From Gemmiger sp. An194 (GTDB taxonomy: Bacteria; Bacillota; Clostridia; Oscillospirales; Ruminococcaceae), in assembly GCF_002160145.1 (NCBI RefSeq), contig NZ_NFKA01000003.1:140296-204295 (forward strand): a stretch of 64,000 bases of DNA, written 5' to 3'. A program made the translations under genes and the position numbers. The notes below the pieces were generated by a model. The model was not told the origin of the DNA and ran no database searches. It saw only the letters and a list, made by a program, of their open reading frames with translations. The first letter of the stretch is position 1. Every line of letters starts with the position of its first letter. Of this stretch, positions 34,612-44,287 are shown piece after piece.

Positions 34612-34731
34612 TATAATAATACAGATGTGTAAATTTTGCTTCAACCACTGGTCCTTCGCCCTTGGTTGGTGTATAATAGAACTATTCTGTGACAAAAAAA
34701 CATTATCAAGGGGGAGGTCTTTTCTCCCCCC
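34612..34731 (+). promoter_or_regulatory. leader region of the PPIase lipoprotein gene
   Basis: Two TATAAT boxes (34612-34617, 34672-34677) are present, neither with a good -35 at 17 bases. A hairpin GGGGGAG/CTCCCCC (34710-34730) lies in the 5' untranslated part, eight bases before the ribosome site. 34546-34611 shows nothing else. Confidence 0.4.
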
Positions 34732-34752
34732 TGGAATTAGGAGGAAATCCCT

Positions 34753-35919
34753 TTGAAACATGCAATGATCCGTTTGGCCGCGCTGGCCCTGGCTGTTTCC
34801 ATGGCCGCCGGTCTTGTCGCCTGCGGCGGCACCGCTTCTTCCGGCAGCACCAGCACCAGCACTTCCGCTGCGTCCGACTCTTCTTCCGTCAGCGCCGCTT
34901 CCCAGGTGGAGATCGACTTCTCCAAGAACCTGACCGAGGACGGCAAGTGGGCCGACGTAAATCTGACCGATTACGTTTCCCTGCCCGACTACAAGAACAT
35001 CTCCATCCCCGCCGATGAGGTCAACCCCACCGAGGAGGACCTGGAGAGCCAGCGTCAGACCTTCGTGGAGCAGTACGCCACCCCCACCGAGATCACCGAC
35101 CGTGCCGTTGAGGACGGCGATCAGGTGAACATCGACTACGTGGGCAGCGTGGACGGCGTGGAGTTCACCGGCGGCAACACCAATGGCGCCGGCACCACCG
35201 TAACCGCCGGTTCCACCGCTTATGTGGATGATTTCCTGACCCAGATCATCGGTCACAAGCCCGGCGAGACCTTCGACGTGGTGGTCACCTTCCCTGAGGA
35301 TTACAACGACTCCACCGACGCCGACGGCAACACCATGGTGCTGGCCGGCAAGGAAGCCGTGTTCAAGACCACCATCAACTACATCGAGGGCGACCCCATC
35401 TACCCCGAGTTCAACGACGCCTTCGTGGCTGAGAACCTGCAGAGCCAGTACGGCTGGACCACCGCTGCTCAGGCCAACGAAGAGATTACCAAGACCCTGA
35501 CCGAGTACAACAAGTCCCAGTACCTGCAGAACTACCTGCTGGAGAACGCCGAGGTGAAGGAGGTTCCCGAGGTGATCACCAACACCCTGCTGGAGCAGGA
35601 GGAGGCCAACCTGAACAACACCGCTGCCGCCAACGGCCTGCCCGTGGAATACCTGCTGATGATGTACGGCTACGAGGATCTGGACGCCTTCCGCGAGGCC
35701 TTCAAGACCCAGTACACCGACCAGATCAAGCTGCAGATGATCTTCGAGGCCATTGCGGATGCCGAGGGTCTGCAGCCCACCGATCAGGACCTGAAGGATG
35801 TGTTCGGCGACAACTACGACACCGCCCTGGAGACCTACGGCGGCACCGCCTATCCCCTGCATAAGCTGCGCATTGACAACGGCTACAACTTCGTAATGGA
35901 GAACGCCACCGTGGCCTGA
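34753..35919 (+). CDS. trigger-factor-like FKBP peptidyl-prolyl isomerase lipoprotein
   Basis: 388 residues from a TTG that lies eight bases after AGGAGG; the next ATG (34765) is 20 bases away. Signal peptide with lipobox LVACG. After a Ser/Thr linker (~28-50) the order follows trigger factor without its ribosome-binding domain. An FKBP domain comes first (~105-215; VEDGDQVNIDYVGSVDG, VVTFPEDY), then a helical C-terminal chaperone domain (~220-370, EVPEVITNTLLEQEEANL). It probably folds exported proteins at the outer face of the membrane. Similar extracellular proteins are common in Oscillospiraceae. Confidence 0.85.
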   Translation: MKHAMIRLAALALAVSMAAGLVACGGTASSGSTSTSTSAASDSSSVSAASQVEIDFSKNLTEDGKWADVNLTDYVSLPDYKNISIPADEVNPTEEDLESQRQTFVEQYATPTEITDRAVEDGDQVNIDYVGSVDGVEFTGGNTNGAGTTVTAGSTAYVDDFLTQIIGHKPGETFDVVVTFPEDYNDSTDADGNTMVLAGKEAVFKTTINYIEGDPIYPEFNDAFVAENLQSQYGWTTAAQANEEITKTLTEYNKSQYLQNYLLENAEVKEVPEVITNTLLEQEEANLNNTAAANGLPVEYLLMMYGYEDLDAFREAFKTQYTDQIKLQMIFEAIADAEGLQPTDQDLKDVFGDNYDTALETYGGTAYPLHKLRIDNGYNFVMENATVA

Positions 35920-35949
35920 TCGCCGCCTGATCGTTCCATGCAACAACAA

Positions 35950-35986
35950 AACCGCCCGCCGGAAGCGTTCCGGCGGGCGGTTTTTT
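35950..35986. terminator. convergent terminator
   Basis: AACCGCCCGCCGGAA (35950-35964) pairs with TTCCGGCGGGCGGTT (35968-35982), with more T following. It serves the PPIase gene and metA from the other side. Confidence 0.92.
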
Positions 35987-36008
35987 GTTGTTTTTCGGCG
36001 GCAAGGGC

Positions 36009-36941
36009 TCAGTTCTCCTCCACCCGGGCCAGCTGGGTCAGGTCGTAGGGAGTATCCTGATACACATAGTAGTTCAGCCAGTTGGTGTAGAGCAGAAAGG
36101 CGTGGGCACGCCAGCGGTAAACCGGCTCCTTTGTGGGGTCGTCGTCCGGGTAGTAGTTTTTGGGCGGCTGGATGGGCAGGCCCTTGTCCACATCCCGGCG
36201 GTATTCCGCGTCCAGGGTGTATTTCTCGTATTCCGGATGTCCGGTCACGAAGATCTGACGGCCGGACTCGGTGCTCATCAGATACACGCCCGCCTCGTCG
36301 CTTTCCGCCAGAATGCGCAGCGCGCCGCAGGCCTCGATCTGGTCCCGCCGCACCCCGGTGTGCCGGGAGTGGGGGGCAAAGAACACCTCATCAAAGCCCC
36401 GCACCAGCGGGTTGGAGGGCCGCATCACCCGATGGGGGAAGATACCGAACATCTTTTGGGGCAAAAGCTCCTTCTGGATGCCGAAGTGATAATACAGCGC
36501 CGCCTGCGCACCCCAGCACACATGCAGGGTGGAGTACACATTGGTTTTGGAAAATTCCATGATGCGGCACAGCTCGGGCCAGTAGTCCACCTCTTCAAAG
36601 GGCAGCTTCTCCACCGGCGCGCCGGTGATAATCATACCGTCGAAGCGCTGGTCCTTCACCTCGTCGAAGGTCTTGTAAAAGGCGGAAAGATGCTCGCCCG
36701 CCACATGGGTGGCAGCATGGCTGGCGGTGTGCAGCAGCGTCAGCTCCACCTGAACGGGGCTGTTGGCCAGCAGTCGGGCCAGCTGGGTCTCGGTGGCGAT
36801 TTTAGTGGGCATCAGGTTCAGCGCCAGAATCCGCAGCGGGCGGATCTGCTGGCTCTCGGCCCGCTGGCAGTGCATCACAAATACGTTTTCCTTCCCCAGC
36901 GCCGTATAGGCGGGCAGGTTCTGCGGGATGATCAGCGGCAT
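36009..36941 (-). CDS. metA: homoserine O-acyltransferase (MetA)
   Basis: 310 residues. MetA acylates homoserine in methionine synthesis. The nucleophile Cys is in [10 protein letters not shown] (~142), and the catalytic pair His/Glu in [12 protein letters not shown] (~235). Most Firmicute MetA proteins use acetyl-CoA although the family is called succinyltransferase; the neighbouring metY, which takes O-acetylhomoserine, argues for acetyl. The start overlaps the end of the membrane-protein gene by ten bases. Confidence 0.93.
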   Translation of the reverse strand: MPLIIPQNLPAYTALGKENVFVMHCQRAESQQIRPLRILALNLMPTKIATETQLARLLANSPVQVELTLLHTASHAATHVAGEHLSAFYKTFDEVKDQRFDGMIITGAPVEKLPFEEVDYWPELCRIMEFSKTNVYSTLHVCWGAQAALYYHFGIQKELLPQKMFGIFPHRVMRPSNPLVRGFDEVFFAPHSRHTGVRRDQIEACGALRILAESDEAGVYLMSTESGRQIFVTGHPEYEKYTLDAEYRRDVDKGLPIQPPKNYYPDDDPTKEPVYRWRAHAFLLYTNWLNYYVYQDTPYDLTQLARVEEN

Positions 36942-38680
36942 GGCTCGCTCACTCCTTTGGTTTGATGGTCTGCCCCGCCGGCCTCCAGCGCGAAGAACAG
37001 CGCGCAGGGCACGGCCAGCAAAAAGGTGGGCAGCAGATAGCGGATCTCATTGGTGGAGGCAGCAACGATCACCGAGGCAATGTTGCACGCCAGCGGCAGC
37101 AGTGCGGGCCAGCGGCGCAGCAGATCCCGTCCGCTGCCGCAGAAAAAGGCCAGAGCCACCGCCGCCAGATAAAATACATGGCTGAAGGGACCGAGGCCCC
37201 GGTCCAGCCGCCACACATTGGTGTTGTTGCGCAGAATCTCGGTGGTGCACAGCCAGGGATTCTGCAAAAACAGCTCCAGATACAGCCGCAGAAGCTCCGC
37301 CTTGTTCTGCCCCGCGGCCAGAATGAACAGATTGTTGAACACGTCGTTCACACCCGCGCTGTCCTCCAGCAGGGGCACAAACTGCTGCTCCCGCTCGCTG
37401 GGGGTATAGCTGCCCAAATCCCGGGTCCAGCACAGGCGCTGGGCGCGGGTGAAGTGGGCGGTGTCCGGGTTTTCCAGGCACTGAGCCACATAGTCCATGG
37501 GCAGCAGCTCTTCCATGCGGCGGCGCTGCTCCTCGGTCATCTCGCCGCCCCGCTGGTCCACCGCCACGATGCCGGTGGCGTACACCTGCACCGCAAAGCC
37601 GTTGGCCGGGTGCTGCACGTTTAAAATCGGCGCGGCCACGCCGTCCACCAGAACAATGCAGGCGGCGCACACCGCCACCGCGGCCAACAGGCACTTCTGT
37701 CGGCGGCAGATGCCCCGGACCAGCAGCCACAGCCCCGCCGCCAGCACCAGCACAAAGCCGTTGTGGCGGAACAGACCGGTGAAGGCCAGCGCCGCGCCGA
37801 GGGCGATTCGATGAGGCCAGGTAAAGCGCAGGTCTTCTGCCAGCAGCCGCATCATGTAGTAGAGCACCACACCGGTGCAGAGGGCGGCGGGCATATCCTT
37901 GATGGGGCTTGCCGCCGCCTGACCCACCACCGGGCCAAGGCAGCCGCCGCACAGACAGGCGCACAGGGCAAACAGCCCCATACCCCGCCGGTAAAACCAG
38001 GCGGCAAAGGCGGTGAGCAGCCCGGCCAGCGCCAGCAGCTGCACCGCCACCAGCAGCCCGGGCTGCTGGCCCAGCACGCCCAGCAAAAGGGTGTGGGCCA
38101 GGGTGTGCACATCGTTCAGCGGGATCTGGCCCCGCAGCATCTCCAGCTGGTATTCCAGATCAAAGCTGCTCTCGTAGGGGAACACCCGTGCCCAATACAC
38201 CGCCAGCGGCAGCAAAACCGCCAGAAAGAACCACAGCCCCGGGAAGGGCGGACGCTCCTCACTGCGGGCGGCTCTGGCCTTTTTTGCCATCCGGCGCAGC
38301 GTGCAGAGCAGCGGCGGGCCGGCCAGCGCCCCCAGCACAAAACCGAAGGCAAGGCCCTTGTACACCGGCCAGTACCAGGCGGCATAGTAAGCGTCCGCCA
38401 CCGGCTCCAGCAGCATCACCGCCGCCAGAATCACCCCCAGCACCAGAGAGGGCAGCACCCAGCCCCGGCCCCGCCAGCTTTCCTTCCAGAAGGCGGGTTG
38501 CCACCAGCCTCCGGCCACCACGGCTGCCGCCAGAGCCAGCGCCCCGGCCAGCCAGGGATGGCCCAGCGCCAGCAGACCGGCGCAGCCCCAACCGCACAAA
38601 ACGCCCGGCACCATCGCCCGGAGGGTTCCGGGCGACGGCGGGGCGCAGTGCGCTGCCATTGTTTGCAGCATTCGTTTCAT
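36932..38680 (-). CDS. large GT-C-like membrane protein (DUF6020-type)
   Basis: 582 residues with about 11-13 predicted TM helices. The first extracellular loop has [18 protein letters not shown], the acidic motif and spacing typical of GT-C lipid-sugar-dependent transferases such as the DUF6020 group. A ~120-residue soluble loop ([19 protein letters not shown] onwards) precedes the last helices. It probably glycosylates a wall polymer or lipid; the acceptor is unknown. It lies between metY (1-base gap) and metA (10-base overlap), so it is co-transcribed with methionine genes without an obvious functional link. Confidence 0.75.
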   Translation of the reverse strand: MKRMLQTMAAHCAPPSPGTLRAMVPGVLCGWGCAGLLALGHPWLAGALALAAAVVAGGWWQPAFWKESWRGRGWVLPSLVLGVILAAVMLLEPVADAYYAAWYWPVYKGLAFGFVLGALAGPPLLCTLRRMAKKARAARSEERPPFPGLWFFLAVLLPLAVYWARVFPYESSFDLEYQLEMLRGQIPLNDVHTLAHTLLLGVLGQQPGLLVAVQLLALAGLLTAFAAWFYRRGMGLFALCACLCGGCLGPVVGQAAASPIKDMPAALCTGVVLYYMMRLLAEDLRFTWPHRIALGAALAFTGLFRHNGFVLVLAAGLWLLVRGICRRQKCLLAAVAVCAACIVLVDGVAAPILNVQHPANGFAVQVYATGIVAVDQRGGEMTEEQRRRMEELLPMDYVAQCLENPDTAHFTRAQRLCWTRDLGSYTPSEREQQFVPLLEDSAGVNDVFNNLFILAAGQNKAELLRLYLELFLQNPWLCTTEILRNNTNVWRLDRGLGPFSHVFYLAAVALAFFCGSGRDLLRRWPALLPLACNIASVIVAASTNEIRYLLPTFLLAVPCALFFALEAGGADHQTKGVSEPCR

Positions 38681-38681
38681 C

Positions 38682-39962
38682 TTATACCTGTTCCAGAGCC
38701 TGGGCGATGTCGTCGATCAGGTCCTGGGCATCCTCCAGACCGCAGGACATGCGCACCAGATCGGCACCCACGCCGGCGGCGGCCAGCTCGGCGTCGTTCA
38801 TCTGACGATGAGTGCTGCTGGCGGGATGCAGGATGCAGGTGCGGGCATCGGCCACATGGGTCTCGATGGCGCCCACCTTCAGGTGCTTCATGAACGTCTC
38901 AGCAGCAGCGCGGCCGCCCTTGATGCCAAAGCTCACCACGCCGCAGCTGCCATTCGGCAGGTACTTCTGAGCCAGATCGTAATACTTGTTGCCGGGCAAG
39001 CTGCAGTAGTTCACCCAGCTGATCTTGGGGTGCTTCTCCAGGTAGGAAGCCACGGCCAGCGCGTTCTCGCAGTGGCGCTTCATGCGCACATGCAGGCTCT
39101 CCAGACCCAGGTTCAGAATGAAGGCGCTCTGGGGGCTCTGCACGCTGCCCAGATCGCGCATCAGCTGCGCGGTGGCCTTGGTGATGTAGGCGCCGGCCAG
39201 ACCGAAGCGCTCGGTGTAGGTCACACCATGGTAGCTCTCGTCCGAGGTACACAGGCAGGCAAACTTCTCGGGATAGGCGGTCCAGTCGAACTTGCCGCTG
39301 TCCACGATGCAGCCGCCCACGGCAGCGCCATGACCATCCATGTACTTGGTGGTGGAATGGGTCACGATGTCCGCGCCCCACTCGAAGGGACGGCAGTTCA
39401 CCGGAGTGGCGAAGGTGTTGTCCACGATCAGGGGCACGCCATGGGCGTGCGCCGCCTTGGCGAACTTCTCAATGTCCAGCACGGTGAGGGCAGGGTTGGC
39501 GATGGTCTCGCCGAACACGGCCTTGGTGTTGGGCCGGAAGGCAGCGTTCAGCTCCTCCTCGGTGCAGTCCGGGTCCACGAAGGTGAACTCCACGCCCATC
39601 CGCTTCATGGTCACCGCAAACAGGTTGTAGCTGCCGCCGTAGATGCTGGCACTGCTCACCACATGATCGCCGCAGCTGGCGATGTTGAACACCGCATAGA
39701 AGTTGGCTGCCTGGCCGCTGCCGGTGAGCATGGCGGCGGTGCCGCCCTCCAGCTCGCAGATCTTGGCCGCCACATGGTCGCAGGTGGGGTTCTGCAGGCG
39801 GCTGTAGAAATAGCCGGATGCCTCCAGGTCAAACAGCTTGCCCATATCCTCGCTGGTGTCGTATTTAAAGGTCGTGCTCTGGATGATGGGGATCTGGCGG
39901 GGTTCGCCGTTGCCGGGGGTGTAGCCGCCCTGGACGCATTTGGTATTGAAACGAAGATCCAT
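38682..39962 (-). CDS. metY: O-acetylhomoserine aminocarboxypropyltransferase (MetY)
   Basis: 426 residues. A PLP enzyme of the Cys/Met metabolism class, making homocysteine from O-acetylhomoserine and sulfide. The Schiff-base Lys is in HSTTKYMDGHG (~210), the YFYSRLQNPT block is near the start, and SGQAANFYAV precedes the aromatic stacking residue. Its own promoter is at 40023-40051. With metA two genes downstream it gives the direct-sulfhydrylation route. No SAM riboswitch is visible in its ~55-base leader. Confidence 0.94.
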   Translation of the reverse strand: MDLRFNTKCVQGGYTPGNGEPRQIPIIQSTTFKYDTSEDMGKLFDLEASGYFYSRLQNPTCDHVAAKICELEGGTAAMLTGSGQAANFYAVFNIASCGDHVVSSASIYGGSYNLFAVTMKRMGVEFTFVDPDCTEEELNAAFRPNTKAVFGETIANPALTVLDIEKFAKAAHAHGVPLIVDNTFATPVNCRPFEWGADIVTHSTTKYMDGHGAAVGGCIVDSGKFDWTAYPEKFACLCTSDESYHGVTYTERFGLAGAYITKATAQLMRDLGSVQSPQSAFILNLGLESLHVRMKRHCENALAVASYLEKHPKISWVNYCSLPGNKYYDLAQKYLPNGSCGVVSFGIKGGRAAAETFMKHLKVGAIETHVADARTCILHPASSTHRQMNDAELAAAGVGADLVRMSCGLEDAQDLIDDIAQALEQV

Positions 39963-40022
39963 GATCGTTTTCCTCTCTTTTTCTTGGAATTGCGGCGCCG
40001 AAAAACAGACCGTATATTCAGT

Positions 40023-40051
40023 ATTTTACTGGATTAAAGCACATCTTGCAA
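40023..40051 (-). promoter_or_regulatory. metY promoter
   Basis: Minus strand TTGCAA (40046-40051), 17-base spacer, TAAAAT (40023-40028). Confidence 0.7.
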
Positions 40052-40105
40052 GAGCCTCATCCCCTGCCGGGCAAAAAACCTTTTAACGTGTAGGCATACA
40101 CATTC

Positions 40106-40197
40106 TGAACAATGTTCACAATCGTGCATTCCTTGTGTCTTTTTCCCTTCTTCGTCTTGACATCACCCTGCTGCCCGGCTATAATGAACATCGTTCA
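40106..40197. promoter_or_regulatory. paired palindromes TGAAC-N3-GTTCA
   Basis: TGAAC-AAT-GTTCA at 40106-40118 and TGAAC-ATC-GTTCA at 40185-40197, starts 79 bases apart. The right copy begins on the last base of the -10 box at 40180-40185. It looks like a TetR/MarR-type operator; no regulator gene is adjacent. Confidence 0.75.
40157..40185 (+). promoter_or_regulatory. perfect consensus promoter of the HsmA-family gene
   Basis: TTGACA (40157-40162), 17-base spacer, TATAAT (40180-40185); both boxes are exact. The operator immediately after suggests a strong promoter normally held off by a repressor. Confidence 0.92.
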
Positions 40198-40250
40198 GAA
40201 ACAAATCCGGCCCGCCTTTGGGCCTGTGCAATCCCGAAAGAGCAATTCTT

Positions 40251-40628
40251 ATGACCACTCAGCTGATCGCTGCCATCATCACCATTACCCTGGCGCTGTG
40301 CTTTTACACCGTGGGCGTGTTTTCCGAGCGCCGGGCCCACACCCTGCAGAAGCGCCACGTGATCCTGTTCTGGTGCGGCCTGGTGTTCGACACCATCGGC
40401 ACCACCATCATGTCCACCATGGCCCACGGCTCCGGACTGCTGAGCCCCCACGGCATCACCGGCGCGCTGGCCATCGTGCTCATGCTGTTCCACGCGGTGT
40501 GGGCCACCCTGGTCTACACCCGGGGCAACGCGGAAAAGCAGCAGAGCTTCCACCGGTTCAGCATCCTTGTGTGGCTGATCTGGCTGATCCCCTACGTGCT
40601 GGGCATGTTCCTGGGCATGCAGGGCTGA
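40251..40628 (+). CDS. HsmA-family (TIGR03987) small membrane protein
   Basis: 125 residues with four TM helices. Landmarks are FYTVGVFSERRAHTLQKRH, LFWCGLVFDTIGTTIM and LMLFHAVWATLVYTR, with conserved His residues inside helices. The Clostridioides difficile member HsmA binds heme and protects against its toxicity, under a MarR repressor (HsmR). Here no regulator is next to it, but the consensus promoter with an overlapping palindrome suggests the same kind of inducible control. Ribosome site GAAAGAG is weak. Heme binding here is inference. Confidence 0.75.
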   Translation: MTTQLIAAIITITLALCFYTVGVFSERRAHTLQKRHVILFWCGLVFDTIGTTIMSTMAHGSGLLSPHGITGALAIVLMLFHAVWATLVYTRGNAEKQQSFHRFSILVWLIWLIPYVLGMFLGMQG

Positions 40629-40652
40629 TATCGAATCCCTCCAGACAAACAG

Positions 40653-40690
40653 AAAGCAGCCGTGCGGATTTTCCGCACGGCTGCTTTTGT
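40653..40690. terminator. convergent terminator
   Basis: AAAGCAGCCGTGCGGA (40653-40668) pairs with TCCGCACGGCTGCTTT (40672-40687). It serves the HsmA-family gene and the FUSC gene. Confidence 0.92.
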
Positions 40691-40691
40691 T

Positions 40692-42701
40692 TTATCCGTT
40701 TGCCTTGCTCTCCAGCAATTCGTTCATCTGGCGCAGCGTCTGCAAACAGTTCACCGCCAGGGTGTTGAAGTAAAGGCTCTCCTCCAGACGGCCGAAGGCC
40801 TGGGGGCTGCGGCCGGTGTCGAAGAAGGGCACCAGCTCATTTCTGGTGTAGCTCAGCTTGATGCGCAGGATCGCGTCCTCCAGGTTGTCCAGCACCTCGG
40901 CGGCCATCCGGCTGTGGCCGGTGCCCAGCAGCTGGGGACGGCTGCGCAGATAGGCGTTGATCTGCTCCAGTTCACTGACCAGCCGCCGGTTCATGGGCAG
41001 CATCTGGCTGTAGAACTCCTGCTCGGCCTGGCTCATCCCCTTCAGGCTGCTCTTGATCTCGTTTTCCACAAGATGCGAGCGCACCAGCCGGTCCCGCATC
41101 CGGTTCAGATCCTGACTACCGGTACGGCAGTATTCCCGCACCTGGCCCAGCAGGCTCAGATCCAGCTCGAACAGCTCCTCCACGCTTTTGCGGAATTCCC
41201 GTCCGGCGGTGTTGGGCAGCAAAAAACGGTTGGCCAGCGCGGCGGTCAGCGCCGCCAGCGCCACATAGGCCAGCCGCAGCTCCACCGATTCCATCAGCCC
41301 CAGCCGCAGCTGGGCCAGAGTCATGCCGTAGCAGGTGGAGTAAACCGTCATGGTCCAGGAGGTGACCGGCACATAGTACATAAAGCAGGTCATCACCGCC
41401 ATGATGGCGATGTACTGGGGCATGGTGTGGAACAGCGACATCAGCAGAATGGATACCACCGCCCCGCCCAGCGTGCCCAGAATGCGGTTGCCGATCTTCA
41501 TCCGGCTCTCCTCCGCGTAGGGCATCAGCATCAGAAAGGCGGTCATGGGGTACCAGTAGGCGTGCTCCAGCCCGGTGAGCCAGACAAAGCCGAAGCCCAG
41601 GCAGAGCACCGCCGAAAGCCGCACCGCAAACCGGGTGGTGAACTGGTCCAGCCCGAAGGCGTACCGCACCCCCTTCACCTTGTTCTGGTCGCCGGGCAGC
41701 TTCCAGTCCTTCAGGGGGCGGGCCGGATGCACCTGCTCCAGCGCCTCCAGCGCCACGCCGAACACCCGCAGAATCTCGCCCATGGCCTCGTTCTGCTGCC
41801 CGTCACTTAAGCCCGGACCGGCCCGCAGCTGATCCAGACGGCGGCGCAGTTCCGGGTGCTCCGGCCCGTTCAGCTCCCGCTCGGCCCGGCGGAACAGCTC
41901 CGCCAGCTCCAGCAGCCAGGCAGCATCCGCTTCACCGGGCTGCCAGCCCGAGGGCACAAAGTGATCGGTGAAATAGTAAAACCGCTGGAACAGCAGCATG
42001 AACAGATAGTTCACCTTGCCGTAGCCGTTGGCCAGGTAGGTATATCCCCGGCTGCCGTAGATGACCTGGGTCATGTGGATCATCATGGACGGCAGCGCGG
42101 CATGCTCGGCGCTCACGCTCTCGCCCCGGGCCAGCTTTTCCAGCTGGGTGCACAGGTTGTCCATGCCCTTGCGCACGGTGCCGAAATGCCTGCGCCGGTG
42201 AATGATCTTTGCGTGAATCCACAGCGCCGCCGTGACCACCACCAGACCATAGGCCAGCACCGCCAGCTGCATCGGCAGCTGGGCGGGCGTGATGGGCATC
42301 AGCTGCAAAAAGACAAACTCCATGCCATAAACGAAATAGGCCTTGGGGCTGAATTTGGAGCTGAGCAGATAGACCAGCACAAAGGGCACCACCAGATTCA
42401 GTGCCAGCGCCCACCAGAGACCCCGCCCGGCCGCGAAGGCCGCCAGGCACACCGCCACCATCATCACCGCCGTGCGGGCCAGCTCCCGGGGGCGGAAGTC
42501 CTGCCGGTGACGGGTTCGGAATACCAGGGTCAAAAAGGAGGTCATCACCACATACCGCACCCCGAAGATGCCCCAGATGCTGAACAGCAGGGTGAGCGAT
42601 ACCAGAATGGTGGGCAGCGCCGCCGCCCACCTGGTGCGAATGGCAGGCAGCTTTTTCTGGGTGAACTCGGCCCAGGCCGCCGTCCATTTTCCCCCGCTCA
42701 T
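40692..42701 (-). CDS. FUSC-family membrane protein (aromatic-acid-exporter-like)
   Basis: 669 residues with two groups of about five to six TM helices separated by a soluble region (~180-340), and a helical C-terminal domain (~500-665). The order is that of FUSC/YccS/AaeB proteins, which export aromatic acids or related compounds. The second TM group has the ALEHAYWYPMTAFLMLMPYAEE block typical of the family. It overlaps the aldehyde dehydrogenase gene by four bases, so the pair may detoxify an aldehyde and export the acid; that link is inference. Confidence 0.82.
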   Translation of the reverse strand: MSGGKWTAAWAEFTQKKLPAIRTRWAAALPTILVSLTLLFSIWGIFGVRYVVMTSFLTLVFRTRHRQDFRPRELARTAVMMVAVCLAAFAAGRGLWWALALNLVVPFVLVYLLSSKFSPKAYFVYGMEFVFLQLMPITPAQLPMQLAVLAYGLVVVTAALWIHAKIIHRRRHFGTVRKGMDNLCTQLEKLARGESVSAEHAALPSMMIHMTQVIYGSRGYTYLANGYGKVNYLFMLLFQRFYYFTDHFVPSGWQPGEADAAWLLELAELFRRAERELNGPEHPELRRRLDQLRAGPGLSDGQQNEAMGEILRVFGVALEALEQVHPARPLKDWKLPGDQNKVKGVRYAFGLDQFTTRFAVRLSAVLCLGFGFVWLTGLEHAYWYPMTAFLMLMPYAEESRMKIGNRILGTLGGAVVSILLMSLFHTMPQYIAIMAVMTCFMYYVPVTSWTMTVYSTCYGMTLAQLRLGLMESVELRLAYVALAALTAALANRFLLPNTAGREFRKSVEELFELDLSLLGQVREYCRTGSQDLNRMRDRLVRSHLVENEIKSSLKGMSQAEQEFYSQMLPMNRRLVSELEQINAYLRSRPQLLGTGHSRMAAEVLDNLEDAILRIKLSYTRNELVPFFDTGRSPQAFGRLEESLYFNTLAVNCLQTLRQMNELLESKANG

Positions 42702-44095
42702 CGCATCAGGCGGCGCACCATGCGCTCGCTGGCCTCGCTGAAGGGCGGGAAGGCGGTGCGCATGGGGAACAGTCCCCGCTGCAGCACACTGCGCTGATGG
42801 GAGAAGGTGAGGAAGCCCTCATGGCCGTGGTAGGCCCCCATACCGGACTGGCCCACCCCACCGAAGGGCAGGTCCGGGTCCAGAATATGACCGATGGTGT
42901 CGTTCACGCTCACGCCGCCGCTGGCGGTGGAATCCAGCACCCGGCGCACCAGGTCCTTGTTCCGGCTGAACACATACAACGCCAGCGGCTTCTCGCCTCT
43001 GTTGATGATCTCCAGCGCCTCGTTCAGCTCATCGTAGGCAAACACCGGCAGCAGCGGGCCGAACAGCTCCTCCTGCATACAGGCTGCGTCCATATTCTCC
43101 GGGCAGAGGATGGTGGGCTCGATGTACCGATCCTCTGCGTCCACCCGGCCACCGCTCCGGACAAACGCCCGGTCCTCCTCCAGAATGCGGGAAAGCCGGC
43201 GGATGTGGCCCTCGTTCACAATGCGGCCGTAGTCCGGGCTCTTTTGGGCATCCTCGCCGTAAAAGCGCCGGATGGCCTCTTCCAGCCCCTGCAGAAATTC
43301 CTCTTGGATGCTCCGGTCCACCAGCACATAATCCGGGGCCACGCAGGTCTGGCCCGCATTCATCAGCTTGCCCCAGGCAATGCGCTCGCAGGCGGTGGCG
43401 AGATGGGCGTCCTTTGCCACGATCACCGGGCTTTTGCCGCCCAGCTCCAGCGTCACCGGCACCAGATTTTCCGCTGCGGCCTGCATCACGATGCGGCCCA
43501 CCCGGGGGCTGCCGGTGAAGAAGATGTAATCAAACCGGCTGTGCAGCATCAGGGTATTGTTCTCGATGCCCGCGGGCACGCAGCACACGTACTCCGGCGG
43601 GAAGACCTCGGCCAGCATGGTACCGACCGCCTCGGCCACATGGGGGGTGAGCTCGGAGGGGCTGACCACCGCGCAGTTGCCCGCGGCCAGCGCCTCGGCC
43701 AGCGGCTCCAGCAGCAGCTGCACCGGGTAGTTGTAGGGCCCCAGAATGTACACACAGCCGTAGGGCACCGGCTCCACCCGGCCGCGGCCGGGGAACAGCT
43801 GCATGGGCGAAAGCTTGGTGCGGGGCTTCATCCAGCGGGCTAGGTGGCGGCGGATGTGGGAAATTCCCGCCAGCACCATGCCGATCTCGCTGGCGTAGCT
43901 TTCAAACTGGCTCTTGCCCAGATCCTGTGCGAGGGCTTCCTCCAGCGCCGGGGTATGCCGCTCCAGCGCCTTGTACAGGGCTTCCAGCTGCCCCAGCCGG
44001 AAGGCCAGCGGCCGGGTGGCCCCGGTGGCAAAGTATTGTTTCTGCGCTGCCAGCAGCGTGCGGGCAGCCTTCTCGTTTAATCGTTCACTTTTCAT
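42698..44095 (-). CDS. NAD(P)-dependent aldehyde dehydrogenase, class 3-like
   Basis: 465 residues. The catalytic Cys251 is in NAGQTCVAPDY, and Glu217 in ELGGKSPVIV. The Rossmann block FTGSPRVGRIVMQAAAENL precedes it. Length and C-terminal hydrophobic tail region (FPPFSEASERMV) fit the class 3 / YwdH group that oxidises medium-chain or aromatic aldehydes. It is followed, with four-base overlap, by the FUSC gene. Own promoter at 44164-44192. Confidence 0.92.
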   Translation of the reverse strand: MKSERLNEKAARTLLAAQKQYFATGATRPLAFRLGQLEALYKALERHTPALEEALAQDLGKSQFESYASEIGMVLAGISHIRRHLARWMKPRTKLSPMQLFPGRGRVEPVPYGCVYILGPYNYPVQLLLEPLAEALAAGNCAVVSPSELTPHVAEAVGTMLAEVFPPEYVCCVPAGIENNTLMLHSRFDYIFFTGSPRVGRIVMQAAAENLVPVTLELGGKSPVIVAKDAHLATACERIAWGKLMNAGQTCVAPDYVLVDRSIQEEFLQGLEEAIRRFYGEDAQKSPDYGRIVNEGHIRRLSRILEEDRAFVRSGGRVDAEDRYIEPTILCPENMDAACMQEELFGPLLPVFAYDELNEALEIINRGEKPLALYVFSRNKDLVRRVLDSTASGGVSVNDTIGHILDPDLPFGGVGQSGMGAYHGHEGFLTFSHQRSVLQRGLFPMRTAFPPFSEASERMVRRLMR

Positions 44096-44163
44096 GGGAT
44101 TCTCCTGATCGTACCCTGGGACGGGCCGTTGTATAAGTCTCTTCTGCGAGTATTTCCTCGTAA

Positions 44164-44192
44164 CTATTACTATATCATAAACCCCCGGTCAA
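44164..44192 (-). promoter_or_regulatory. promoter of the aldehyde dehydrogenase-FUSC operon
   Basis: Minus strand TTGACC (44187-44192), 17-base spacer, TAATAG (44164-44169). Confidence 0.6.
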
Positions 44193-44228
44193 GACAAAGC
44201 AGTCGACCTTTCACCTGCCAGCCAAAAC

Positions 44229-44259
44229 AGGGCGCGCACCGAAAACCGGTGCGCGCCCT
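44229..44259 (-). terminator. terminator of the flavoprotein reductase gene
   Basis: AGGGCGCGCACC (44229-44240) pairs with GGTGCGCGCCCT (44248-44259), with GTTTT beyond it on the minus strand. Confidence 0.85.
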
Positions 44260-44287
44260 GAAGTGCTCTTTATGTAATTGGTGCGGA

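Noticed and set aside
39963..40022. SAM riboswitch before metY
   Set aside because: The leader after the promoter is only ~55 bases and has no terminator or SAM-aptamer features.
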